The translations under genes and the position numbers were made by a program. A model generated the notes under the pieces. That model saw only the letters and a list, made by a program, of their open reading frames with translations, did not search any database and was not told the DNA's origin. Positions 51,521 through 63,052 of a stretch of 64,000 nucleotides of DNA are shown here, in pieces. The stretch is from Xylaria sp. FL1777 (lineage: Eukaryota; Ascomycota; Sordariomycetes; Xylariales; Xylariaceae): NCBI GenBank assembly GCA_022578965.1, contig MU400526.1, positions 1 through 64,000 on the forward strand, written 5' to 3'. Positions within the stretch are counted from its first letter, which is position 1. Each line of letters opens with the position of its first letter.

Positions 51521-51778
51521 CAGTAGTAGTAATTTATAAATATTATTTCCTTTAATAAACTTAACGCTATATTGTTTTAAGTCTGTAGCTTAATAAACTT
51601 AACGCTTAAGTTTGTTAAGTTTAAAGCTTAATAAACTTAACGCTTAAGTTTATTAAGTTTATGCATTAAACCCTCATAGTGGTTTAAATATATATTCTTT
51701 TAACAAATAGGACTTTTTCTACGTATGCTTTTTTTACACCTGGCTTTTTAACCGGCTTAGTTAGCCCATTTTGTAACA
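51521..51778. other. Spacer at the duplication junction, with two hairpins
   Basis: 258 bp with no match in the other gypsy or copia copies. It holds two near-identical palindromes, 51589-51619 (one mismatch) and 51627-51657 (perfect 14-bp arms CTTAATAAACTTAA around CGC). A right-hand part (about 51664-51778) is much less RIP-mutated (CACCTGGC, AACCGGCTTAG). Origin unknown. Confidence 0.7.
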
Positions 51779-52676
51779 ATAAGCTAATACTAAAAAAAAT
51801 AAAGCTTAAAAAGCTAAAAAAGCTAAAAAATTACGCTAAGATCTTAATTATAGTTAAATATAATGCTAATAATATTTACTGTTTTTAAAACATTATAACA
51901 AGTATTATTAAAAAAGCAAAAAAGATCTTTTGCAATAAAAATATTATTTTAAGCTTAAAAAACTATACTTTATTAGTTTTTAGCTTTAATTTTTTTGCTT
52001 TTTTTTGCGCTAAAATAGTATTATAGCACTTTTAACTAATTAAGCATTTATTAATACTTGCAAATTAACTATTATTTTTAAAATAACTTGCTAATTAAAT
52101 TAAAGCAAGAAATTTATTAAAACAGCAATTTAATTAATAACTATAATTATTAAAAAATAAATTATTAAATAAATTATACTTTTAAAAATAACTTGCTAAT
52201 AAATAAGCTTACTTAATATAACTTATTAAAAGAGTATGCTTTATAAAAACATTTAAAAGTAATAAAGCTAAAAAATAAACTGTTAATTTTTTATAACTAA
52301 AAACTATATTATAAAAGTAAGCTTTTTTAAAAAGTGTTATTTAATAAATATAAAAGTTAAAACTATAAACTAATATATTTATACTTTTATAATAACTATT
52401 AAACTTTATAAAAATTAAAAACTTAAATATTATAATATATTATAATGTAGCAATAAAAAATATTACTATTTATAGTTTTATAAAAAAACTAAAAATATAT
52501 TTAAAAGCTTTATAATTACTTAAATAAAAATACTAGTTAAAAGCTATAAAAAAAAAATGTAGTTTTTAATTAATAATAAAACTTAAAATATTATAAATAA
52601 TAACTTAAGTTTTTATGTTTTTATTAATAAATAGGTTTATAAGCTTAAATTAAGCTTTAAAAATATTATTATATAG
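51779..52676 (+). repeat. Second copy of copia sequence flanking the gypsy insertion
   Basis: Aligns along its length with 42365-43253 (889 bp); the main difference is a 9-bp repeat (AGCTAAAAA) near 51817. It ends in the same TATAG immediately before the LTR. Because flank as well as element is repeated, this is a segmental duplication and not a second independent insertion. Confidence 0.88.
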
Positions 52677-53223
52677 TATAACGAACTTATTATATATTCA
52701 TATAACAGGTTTGCCTTTAAAGTTTTAATTTGCAAGTAATAATAAAATTTTTAATAGTAGTTCATTAAAGAAGTTTTTAAAGTATTTTTATTATTATGCA
52801 TTAATAAAAGTTTTAAAAGATTAAAAATAATAAATATATTAATGCTTAGCAGTTATAAAAAAATTAATAACTAAAGAATTAAAACTAAATAAATAACTAA
52901 ATATAAGAAATATATAATTATATAAACAAAAAAAAAGTAAAAAAAGTAATAACTTTTTTTAAATTACTGCAAGTTTAATAAGCATTAAATTATTATAAGC
53001 TTAGTAAGCTTTAAATTATTATAAGCTTAGTAAGCTTTAAATTACTATAAGCTTAATAAGCTTTAAATTATTATAAGCTTAATAAGCTTTAAATTATTAT
53101 AAGTTTAATAAGCTAAGTAAATTATTATATAGCTTTAGCTTTAGCTAGCAAAAAAAAAAGTACATAATATATATAAAAGCATTAAGCTATTTTAAAGGCT
53201 ACTTTTATACTAATTTTATAACA
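52677..53223 (-). repeat. LTR (547 bp) of gypsy copy 2, left
   Basis: Same ends and length as 43254-43800 and 59923-60469, including the 26-bp tandem units (about 52978-53110). The flanking 5 bp on its left are TATAG. Confidence 0.88.
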
Positions 53224-56200
53224 TTATTTTCTTTCTTTTAGAATTATTGTTTTAATAATTTTCTGTAAATATTTTTTTTTTCTTTTTTTTTTATATATTA
53301 TAATATTAAAGCGCATTAAAAAAACTAATTGCTTATTTAAAACAAAGCAAAGATTTATTTTTGCTTTTTTTATTAATTTTATTAATTATAAAGTTATATT
53401 TTGCTTTTGCTGCTTTAATTAGTTATTAACGTATAAAATAACAGATAATATATTTTGTTGTTTTAAATGCGTATATGTTAGTTATTTTTGCAATAAATTA
53501 AAAGTTTTAATTAACTTAATTAACAATATAGTTTTTAAATATTGTTGTTTTAAAAAAAAAAAAAAGCAAACAAAGCAATAATTACTTTTAGTTTAAAAAA
53601 AATTAAAACAAGCTTAAAATAGCTTTAACTTTATTTTAAATAAATTAGTTTAGCTTTATATATAAAAACGTTTTTTAAAAGCAAAAAGTATTAAAATAGT
53701 TTAGCAAAAGCTTTAATCTTTAAATAAACTAAACAAAATAAAACGCATTAAAAAAAAACAAAAAGCGCTAATAAAAAAACAAAAATAATAAAAAAAGCAA
53801 GCTAAAACAATATAAGCTGCTTTATTTAAATTTAATTAAAATTTCTTAAGCGTTTTTTTTAAGGTTAACTTTTTTTTTTTAGTTTTAAGCAATTAAAGTA
53901 TTAGCAATAAAACTAACTTATAACTACTTTAGTAATTTTTAAGTGTTTTTTAAGTTTTTAAATATTATTAGCATATAAGTATTTTTTTTATTTAATAAAA
54001 TATTTTAGGTTATTATTGTTTTAATAAAAATTTAGTATACTTTTAATTTTATAAATATTTTAATCTGTTTTTATTTTTAGTTATGTTTTAATAAATGTTT
54101 TAATAAATGCTAGTTTTAATAAAAAAATGTAAAAAATAAAGTAAATTTGCATATTTTTTAATAATAACAGTTTATAGTTAGTAAATAAAATAACTTCTTT
54201 AAATTTAAAAAAGCTAAGTTTTTTAAATTTTAATTTATTGCTTAGTTGTTTTGTTTTAATTTAAGAAATATTAATGTTTGCATTTTGTTTTTATTGTAGT
54301 AAATAAACCTTGTTTTTTTTTTTAAAAATTAGTTCTTTAGTTTGTTTTTTGTTATAGTATACTAACATCCGTTATTATAAAAATTAAAAGCATAATTATA
54401 GTTTAGCTTGTAGCGTTTTAATTTTTATTATAATAGTTTTTGCTTAAAATACTATAATTAAAATAGTAAGTACTTTTATTAGTGTTTTTTTTGTTTTTTA
54501 ATAGTTGTTTACTGTTTATAAACAGCTTTATGTAAAAATATGTTTATATTTTTGTTTATTAATATATTATATAAAATTTATACTATTAATAATAGTTTTA
54601 CTTAATTGTTTTATTAATAGTTAATATAACTTTATAAATATTATTTTAGTATTTAATTTAATTTTTTTGTTTGTTTATTTGTTTGTAAGTAATAAACAGT
54701 TAAAAATTTTAGTTTAATATTAATAAGTTTAAAAAAACTAGTTTTAAACTTAAAAATAAACAACTTATTTTAATTTAAAACAATTTTTTTTAGTAGTTTA
54801 TATTTATTTAAATATTAGTATATAAAAGTATATATAAGTTATTTAGCTATTATATTTTTTTTAAACAATAAAAAGTAAGCATATTTAATAAGTTTATTAA
54901 TAATAACTTATATTTTATTGTATTATATTTTTATAACTAAATCGGTTAATAAAAGTAGTGCTATAATAAAATCTTAAGTAATAGTATACTATGTTTATTT
55001 AAATATTTATATAAGTTATAATAGTTTATAAAGCTTATATTAAGCTATTTTAGCTTTATTATAAATATTATACTTTTTTATAATAAATTTAATTATGTTT
55101 TATAGTTTTAAAAAATTGTACTTTTTTTATAATTATTAAACTATTTTTATTGCTTTTTAGTGTTTATATAATAAATATTCGTAAAATTTTTTAATAAACT
55201 TATTTTATAAAGATTTTAGTAAATAAACTTTATGTTTATATATTAGCTTATTATTTTTTAATTTTTTATATTTTTATAGTTATATTAACTTTTTTAAGTT
55301 ATAAGCTTATTATAGCTATATATTTGTAAAGTTTTTAAATATAATTTTAACTTTTAAGCTTTTATTTTTTTAAAAATATAATACTTAAATGTTTTTTTTT
55401 AAAACTTTAAATTCTTTTTAACTTTATTAACTAAGTATATTTGCTTAAATGTTTTTTTTTCCTTTAATATAGCATATTTTAAAGTTAAATTTAAAAAAAA
55501 AAACTATTTAATTTTTATGTTGTTTAATAATTTTTTGCGTAGTTATAAATTTTGTTAAGTTTTAATAATTTAAATAAATTTTAATTAGCTTTATAGTTTT
55601 TATAAAAAACAGTTTTTATTTTTTAAGTGCTATAATAATTATAAGCAGTTTTTTATTATATATAAAGTATTATAATGCTACATTTTGTAGTGCTTTAAAG
55701 TAATAAGCTATTAAGTACTATTTTTTGTTGTTTTTTAGTTGTTTTAAAACTTTTATAATTATATTATTTAAAGCATTTATTTTTAGCTTTTTTTTTTTTT
55801 GTAAATTAAGTAGTTTAACTATAAAGTTAAAAGTAACTTTTAGTTTTAATTTTTTAAAAGCTTTTTAAGCTTTTTTTAAGATTAAAAAAAACTTTTTTTT
55901 ATATTTTTTTTTTGTATATTTTATAAAATAAAATATTATTTTTTTAAAGTTTTAAATTAATATTTAAATATAGTTTAAAAATTTTAATGTTTATTATATA
56001 TTTATAATAATAGTTAAATTAAATATTTTTTAGTTTTGTATTATATTAATTTTTAACTGTTAAATTTATATTTATTTTAAAGTAATTATAAATCTTAAAA
56101 AGTCGATTTTTTATATATGCTATATATACTTTTTTATATTAAGTTATAATTTTGCTTGTTTAAGTGTTTTTAATACTTAAGTTATATGTTTTTTATGTTT

Positions 56201-59200
56201 TTTTAATGTTTTAAAATAAATTAAAATATTATTTAAGTAAATAAACATAAATTTGTTTAAAAACTTCTATAAAATTATTATTATTATATATTAAAAGCTA
56301 GCTAATATATTTTATAATTTTTATAGCATAACTATATACTTATATAGTTTATATACTGTTTATATAGCAGTTTTTTATTTTTTTCCTTTAATTATTTTAA
56401 TAGCATAATATTTATTTAAAATATTAACTGCTATAAACTATTTTGCTTAACTAATGTTTTTTTTTATAATTATTAATAAAATAAAAAAATATTTATTTAT
56501 AATAATAATTATGTTTAATAGTTAATAGTTAACTATTATTTATTATACTGGTTTTTTTTTTTTATTAATTAGTTGTTTTTTATTTTTTATTTTAAGTATT
56601 AATACTATAAAGTATTTAACAAATAATTAAAATTTTCTTAAAAATTCCTTTGTTAAATTTTTTTAAATATATTTTTATAAAACGTTTGTTTTGTTTAAGC
56701 TTATATAATATACTTAATAAAGCTTTAGTTAACATTTTTTCTTAATAAAAATATAGTAATTTTATAAACTATATTTAAGAAGTTTTCTTTTTTTTTTTTT
56801 TTTAAATAGTTTATAAAATCTATAATATATTTTTAGTATTTTGTTCAAAATTTTTTTTGCGATTTTTTTAATTTTTTTGCTTTATTTTTTATTTTTTTAA
56901 TTAATAGTTTTTGCTTTTTATTAAATTAAAAAATTATTAATTTCTAGCTATAATATTCCTAAAATAATATTATAATTAAATATATTAATAATATTTAATA
57001 TAATTTGTTTTTTATATTTTTATATAAATATATTAAAAAGTTTAGTTTTTTTAAATATATAACTATTATTATAACTAAAAGTGCTTTTATTAAATTTTTT
57101 AATCTTTTAGAATTTTTGCTTATATTTTTAAAAAATTTTATTTTGTTTTATTACTTTAAATAAAATTATATTAGCTTATATTTTTAAGTTAATTAAAGTA
57201 TTATATTTTCTTTTTTAATATATAAGTTTAACTTTAAATTAGTTTTATTAGTTATTATATTAAACTTTATATAAAGCTTTAGTTTTTTTAGCTATTTGCT
57301 GTTTTTTTAGCAAATACTTATTTTGTTTTTTAACTTTTTTTTGTTAAATGTTTAAATGTTTGTTTTATTTTATACTTTAGATATTATTATGCTTTGTTTT
57401 GTTTTTGCTTTTAAGCAAGCTTTAAATTGTAGTTTTTAAGCTTTTTTGCTTTTAGCAATTATTTTTTAGTACAATTATGCTTTAATTAGCTAGTAATATT
57501 TATAGTAGTTATTTTTACATTTTTTTAAACTAATATTATAAATGCAATTAAAATTTTTTTTAAATGTTGTAAATTTTTATAAATCTTTATAATAAACTAT
57601 AGTTATAATTAACTATTTTAATTTATAAAAGTTCTATATTTTTATTTTTATAATTTATTTAAAAAACTAATTATTTTTTAATTTGTTAAATAAGTATTAA
57701 TAGCAATAATATACTATATAATAATTTTATAATATTTTGTTATATTTTAAATTTTTTAAGCATAAAATATTATTATTATTTTTTATTATAGTTTTATTAT
57801 AATAATAACTTTTAATAATTAATTAAATTATTAGCTTTAGCTTTTAAAACATATTAGTTTTTATACTAACTATTAATGCTTTTTTATTTTGTTATATTTA
57901 AAGCAATTTAAGCTATAAAAATATTTTATTTATTTTTATTAGTTTTTTTTTTGTAGTATTTTTTATAGCTTTTAATTTTATTTATTTTTGCTTTAAAGTT
58001 TTATAAGTTTTGTTTTTTTAAGTTTATTTAGCAACTAAATATTTTAGTAGTTTATAATTAGTTTAATAACTATACTATTTATAGTTATAGTTTTGTTTTT
58101 TTAAACATAACTTTTTTTTAAGTTATATTTTAAGCTTTAATAATTTAAAGTTTTTATAGTTTTATAAATCTGCTAACTATATTAATTTATTATTTTTTAT
58201 TGTTTATTATTTTTAGTTAAACTATTTTTTTAAATTATATATTAAATAACTTTAATTATTTATATAACAAATATATTTTTTTGTAATTTGTTTTAATAAC
58301 TATAAAACTTTTAAATAATATTTATATGTTTATTTATTTTAATTTATATAAATAAAGCATTTAAATTTATTTAGTATAGTACTTTTGTTTTAACTTAAAA
58401 CAGCAATTTTATACTTTTGCTTTAAAAACGTATTTTTTAAATTACTTTATTGTTTTTTGTTGTTTTAAACTTTTATAACTTATACTTTTTTCTTAAGTTA
58501 AAAAATCTTTTCTTTTTTATAGCTTTTTTTTTTGTTTTTTTTTTAAATTAGCATTATTTTTAAAAGTATTTTTTTTTTTTATAGTTATAATATTTAACTT
58601 TAAATATATTTTAGAATTATTATTTTTAAACTTTACTAATTTGCTTAAATCTTTATTTAATATTTTCTTAAATATTCTTTTTTTTGTTTTTTTTAGTTTT
58701 TTTAGTTTTAAAGTACTAATTAAATAATTATTAATTAATTATAATAGTTATATTAATATATATATCAATTTTTGCTAGTTTATTTATTTTATATAGTTTA
58801 TTTTAAATTTAAATTTTAAGTTTATTATAAAATAAGTAAAATAATATAAATTTAAGCAATTTTAAAATTACTGCTAATTATTTAAATTTTATAACGTAAT
58901 TTATTGCTGCTTTTATTTATTTTAAATAATAAAGTGCTTTTTTTGCGTGTTTTGCTTTTTAAGTATTTTTAAATAGTGCTTTTATTTAATTTTTAAACTT
59001 AACGTAGTTCTTAAAAATCTTTTTTATTTTTAGCTTAAAGTTAATTAACTTATTAGCTTTTAAAAAATCTTTTAAAATAAATTAAAATTATTTTAGTACT
59101 TTTTTTAACAAAAATTATAAAGTAGTTATTACTTTTTAAATTTTTTTTATAATAGTAATAAAGTGCTATTTTAAATAAAGTTTAGCATAAATTAAAAAAG

Positions 59201-59922
59201 CTTTTATATTTATAGATTTATTATAAAGCTTTAAAGCAGTAAGTTTAAAACTTTTAATGTTTAGCATTTTTAACATTATAAATAATCTTAATAATAATAA
59301 CAAAAGGTTAGGTTTTTTATTTTAAGTTATTACTTTAAGTATAGCAATAATAAAAATAAGCATTAAGTTTATTAGTAATAATATTAATATTAGTTATAAT
59401 ATAATTATTTATTTAAAGCTTTAACTTATTATTATAATAATAGTTATTATTGCTGCTTTAATTATTATAGCTAATATTTATATTAGTTTAAAAGTTATAA
59501 TGCTTAATATTTAAATTATTTTTTAAGTTAAAATAACTAGTTTATTTTATAGCATTAGTATTAATATTAGTTCTTTTTTATTATTACTACTTAACTTTTT
59601 TTTTTTTACTACTGCTTTTTTTTTAATAAAAGTAACTAGTAAAAATATTAAAGTTTATTGTTTTAATATATTACTAGTTCTAAAAATTTTTAAAATTTTT
59701 AAACTTAATTTTTAACTTTTTGTTTTTAGTAATATAACTTAAATTTAATTTATTAATTATTAAGTAAAGTTTACTTACGTAATACTATTTAGCATTTTTA
59801 TCTTTTAAATATTTTTTTAGTATACTTTTAAAAGTTTATTTTATAAATTGTTTATTATTTAACTTTTTATACTAATATTTGTTTTTATATATTAAGTTTT
59901 ATTAATTAAAAAGCTATTAAAA
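53224..59922 (-). mobile_element. Interior of gypsy copy 2 (RIP-destroyed, minus strand)
   Basis: 6699 bp, collinear with copy 1 apart from the SINE-like insertion, which is absent. Equivalent RNase H and integrase relics lie near 55640-55800 and 55040-55110 and are more decayed than in copy 1. There is no open frame. Confidence 0.85.
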
Positions 59923-60469
59923 TATAACAAACTTATTATATATTAATATAACAAGTTTACTTTTAAGGTTTTAATTTATAAGTAATAATAAAATCTTTAA
60001 TAATAGTTCATTAAAAAAGTTTTTAAAGTACTTTTATTATTATGCATTAATAAAAGTTTTAAAAAATTAAAAATAATAAATATATTAGTGCTTAGCAATT
60101 ATAAAAAAATTAATAACTAAAAAACTAAAACTAAATAAATAACTAAATATAAAAAGTATATAATTATATAAACAAAAAAAAAGTAAAAAAAGTAATAACT
60201 TTTTTTAGATTATTATAAGTTTAATAAGCACTAAATTACTATAAGCTTAGTAAGCCTTAAATTACTGTAAGCTTAATAAGCCTTAAATTATTATAAGCTT
60301 AGTAAGCCTTAAATTATTATAAGCTTAGTAAGCCTTAAATTACTATAAGCTTAGTAAGCTAAATAAGTTATTATATAGCTTTAGCTCTAGCTAGCAAAAA
60401 AAGAGGTGCATAGTATATATAGAAACATTAGGTTGCTTTAAAGGCCACCCTTGTGCTAATTTTGTAACA
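59923..60469 (-). repeat. LTR (547 bp) of gypsy copy 2, right
   Basis: Full-length LTR that keeps more ancestral bases at its right end (GGCCACCC, TTTTGTAACA) than the other copies. It is followed by TATAA, matching the TATAG left of the element except for one G-to-A change, so the 5-bp target duplication is visible. Confidence 0.88.
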
Positions 60470-61979
60470 TATAATATAAAGCTTACTAAATTGCTTAAAG
60501 ATTTAAATAAAAATATAGCATTAATTATATTAAAACGTTTGCTTTAATAGTTTATTAAAAAACATATAAAATGCTTTTTGCATTAGTAATAATTTATAAT
60601 TAAAAATTTAATTATTTAAACATTAAGATTGCTTTTTTATATAGTAAAATTAATGAAAATATATATATATAACTTTTTTTTAGCTATAAAAAAGCTAAGA
60701 AGATTTATAAACTACAAAAAGCATTATATAGCTTAAAGCAGTTTTTTAAGATTTAGTATAATATATTATTGCAATTTTTTTTAAACTTTAAATAAACTTG
60801 TTTTAAAATAAATAAAGCTTTATTTTATAAAGATAAAATTATTATAGCTATATATATAAATAACATACTAATTTTTAAGAAAAATAAACAAAAAGTAATA
60901 AACATTAAAAGTAAACTAACTAATAAATTCTAGATTATTAATATAAAACCTTATAAGTATTTTTTAAGTATAAAGATATATTAAAACTAAAAAGCTAAAA
61001 AGCTATAAATTACTTAAACTTTATATATTTATTAAATTATTAAAAGGTTTTTTTTTAAAAAAAATGTTAAGCTTAAATTAATATTTATAAACTTTAAAGA
61101 AATTTTTAAGCTTTTTTTAAAGAACTATTATAATACTTTAATTTAAATTAAATATTAAAAAATTATTAGCTTATTAATATATGCTATAATAAAAACTAAA
61201 GCAAATATAATATATTTAGTATTTAAACTAAGTTAATTTTTAGTAAATTTAATATAATAACATTTAAAAGCTATTAAAAACATATTATGTTATTTTATTA
61301 AAACTAATATTTATAGCTTAAAATTTAATAATAATACTACTTTATTTATAAAGTTTTTAAACACTAAACATAAAAAAAATAAATTTAATAGTATTTTAAT
61401 AAAATGCTATATTTTTTTTATTGCTTTAATTATTATTAGCTAAAAATTATAAAAACAATTATTTATTACAATTTTTAGCTATAAAGCTAAGTATATATTA
61501 CTATTTAGCATGTTTTTAAAAAGCGTATATTTATAATAACTTTTAAATAAATTAAAGACTTTTTTAAATAATAATTAATTAATTAAGATTAGCATTAATA
61601 ATAATAGTGCTAAATAGCTAATTAATAACTTTATATATTATAAATAAATAAAGCATATTTAAATTAAGTATTATAAAACTAAGGAACTTAAATATAAAAG
61701 CTTAATTTAAACAAAATAAGTTTTTAAAAACTATAACTTAGCAAACATTAGCATTAAAGCTTTATTTAAACTTATTTTTAAGCAATAAAAAAGCACTATA
61801 AAAGTTAAAGCTTATAAAGCTACTAAATAATCTAATAATTATTGCTTTTTTTTTTAAAGCTTTTTATTTAATTTAGCAAGGTAGTAAAAAAAAAGCTAAA
61901 GGTTTTTATATAAAAACAATTAAAAAAACAGAACTTATATTATAAATAGCAGTATACTAAAATTACGCTTAAGGCAAAG
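60470..61979 (+). pseudogene. Right interior of the outer copia element: RT and RNase H relics
   Basis: Plus-strand fragments follow the Ty1/copia order. KIAFLYSKINENIYIT (about 60630-60670) is followed by KLQKALYSLKQ-like sequence (about 60707-60745). The reverse-transcriptase box reads YINNILIF (60853-60876), where an active enzyme has two Asp. LLIYAIIKTK (about 61170-61200) and HLKAIK fit the connection region, and SSYKAKY (about 61475-61495) fits the RNase H end. Asp-to-Asn and Gln/Trp-to-stop changes are those expected from RIP. The element is dead. Confidence 0.82.
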
Positions 61980-62154
61980 TGTTGCATATTATAACAACTA
62001 GTAATTCTAATACAAGGATAACATGTAACTTAAAGTATTTCTAGTTATTGTTGCTTAGTACAGAGGGTACTCTTTTACTAACTTTACTTATGGAAAATGT
62101 ATATACTTGTACCTATATTCTCCACTTATTCAGTGTATTACTATGCTTTTAACA
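61980..62154 (+). repeat. Right LTR (175 bp) of the outer copia element
   Basis: Partner of 38816-38990, with identical ends and length. Here the first about 96 bp, facing the interior, are mutated and the last about 62 bp keep ancestral C and G. AAGGCAAAG directly upstream may be the polypurine tract. Confidence 0.93.
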
Positions 62155-63052
62155 CTCCCTACCTACCTAGAGCTTGGGAGCTAGCTAGCTAGCTAGATCT
62201 AAGTACCTAGCCTATGCGTGGTAGTGGACACTGCATAGTAGCGAGGTACAGGACGCGTGTTAGTGCTAGGCATCTCTATAGACCTGTAAGGTAAAAGCGC
62301 ACGTGACAGGCCTCGATGTGGCCGTCATTTCTCTCTCGCCCTTTCCTGCTATAGTATTTGCTGTCTGCCGTAGTTCCTAGTTTAGGTAGCCACGAAACGG
62401 CTTGACGACTTGGGCATTTGGAGTTGTGTCACAGCACCAGTCGAGCGTAGTAAGAACCTACCTAGGCACCTAGGCATGCTGTAAATAGGTACCATGACCC
62501 ACTGAAGCCTCTATGCATCGGTAGGCGACTAGTCACTTTTGGTAAGGTACGCAGTCTAGGCCGTCATTGTATCATGCTTCATCCTGACCCGACCCGACTT
62601 AGTTCGCTGAGAGTAAAAAAAAAGTAATAATAACCTACGGTTCAATTTCTCTCCCACAACTTGGAACCCTATCCGACACAACAATAGAAGACCAATCTGT
62701 GCCTGAGTCTTTGACCTACCTGCCTACCTAAGATACCAAGCTTAGTGTGCTGTGAGAGAAAAAAGAGGAAGGGAAAAGCCAAAAGGGTACGTATGATGAT
62801 TCCTCCAAACCCCTCCATCCTTATCTCGGGCGTCAAGCTTCACTCACAGTCTGAGGTGATGTACCTTGCCATGCCTCTTTATCTAACGCATGCTTCCTCC
62901 AACATCACCCCAAGTCAGTTAACCTGCCGGACACAGCGCGCTCACCTAAGGAGAGATAGGAGCCCTCTGCATCTCGACCACCCCTAAGCATACAACTACC
63001 TATCGCAAGCTATATACCCTCTCTGGAGACCCGCAACAAACACGAGCTTATC
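62155..63052. promoter_or_regulatory. Promoter and leader region of the reticulon gene
   Basis: Unique DNA starting at the right edge of the transposon block. It is rich in CCTACCTACCTAG-type motifs (62159-62170, 62455-62475, 62716-62732). No supported coding frame; the 80-codon frame at 62745-62987 has no motif. The reticulon promoter should lie here, less than 900 bp from the repeat block. Confidence 0.5.

Larger units (their letters stand above)
38811..62159. mobile_element. Nested retrotransposon block bounded by 175-bp LTRs and a 5-bp TSD
   Basis: The whole AT block is one insertion: CTCCC (38811-38815), left LTR, 23 kb interior, right LTR, CTCCC (62155-62159). Layout: copia left part 38991-43253; gypsy copy 1 43254-51520 (with a SINE-like insertion); spacer 51521-51778; second copy of copia flank 51779-52676; gypsy copy 2 52677-60469; copia right part 60470-61979. 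Removing everything inside the gypsy target site leaves a copia element of about 6.1 kb, a normal size for the superfamily. All coding relics are destroyed by G-to-A and C-to-T changes. Confidence 0.9.

Noticed and set aside
62745..62987. 80-codon frame upstream of the reticulon gene
   Set aside because: No motif, lies in the promoter region, and composition is not coding-like.
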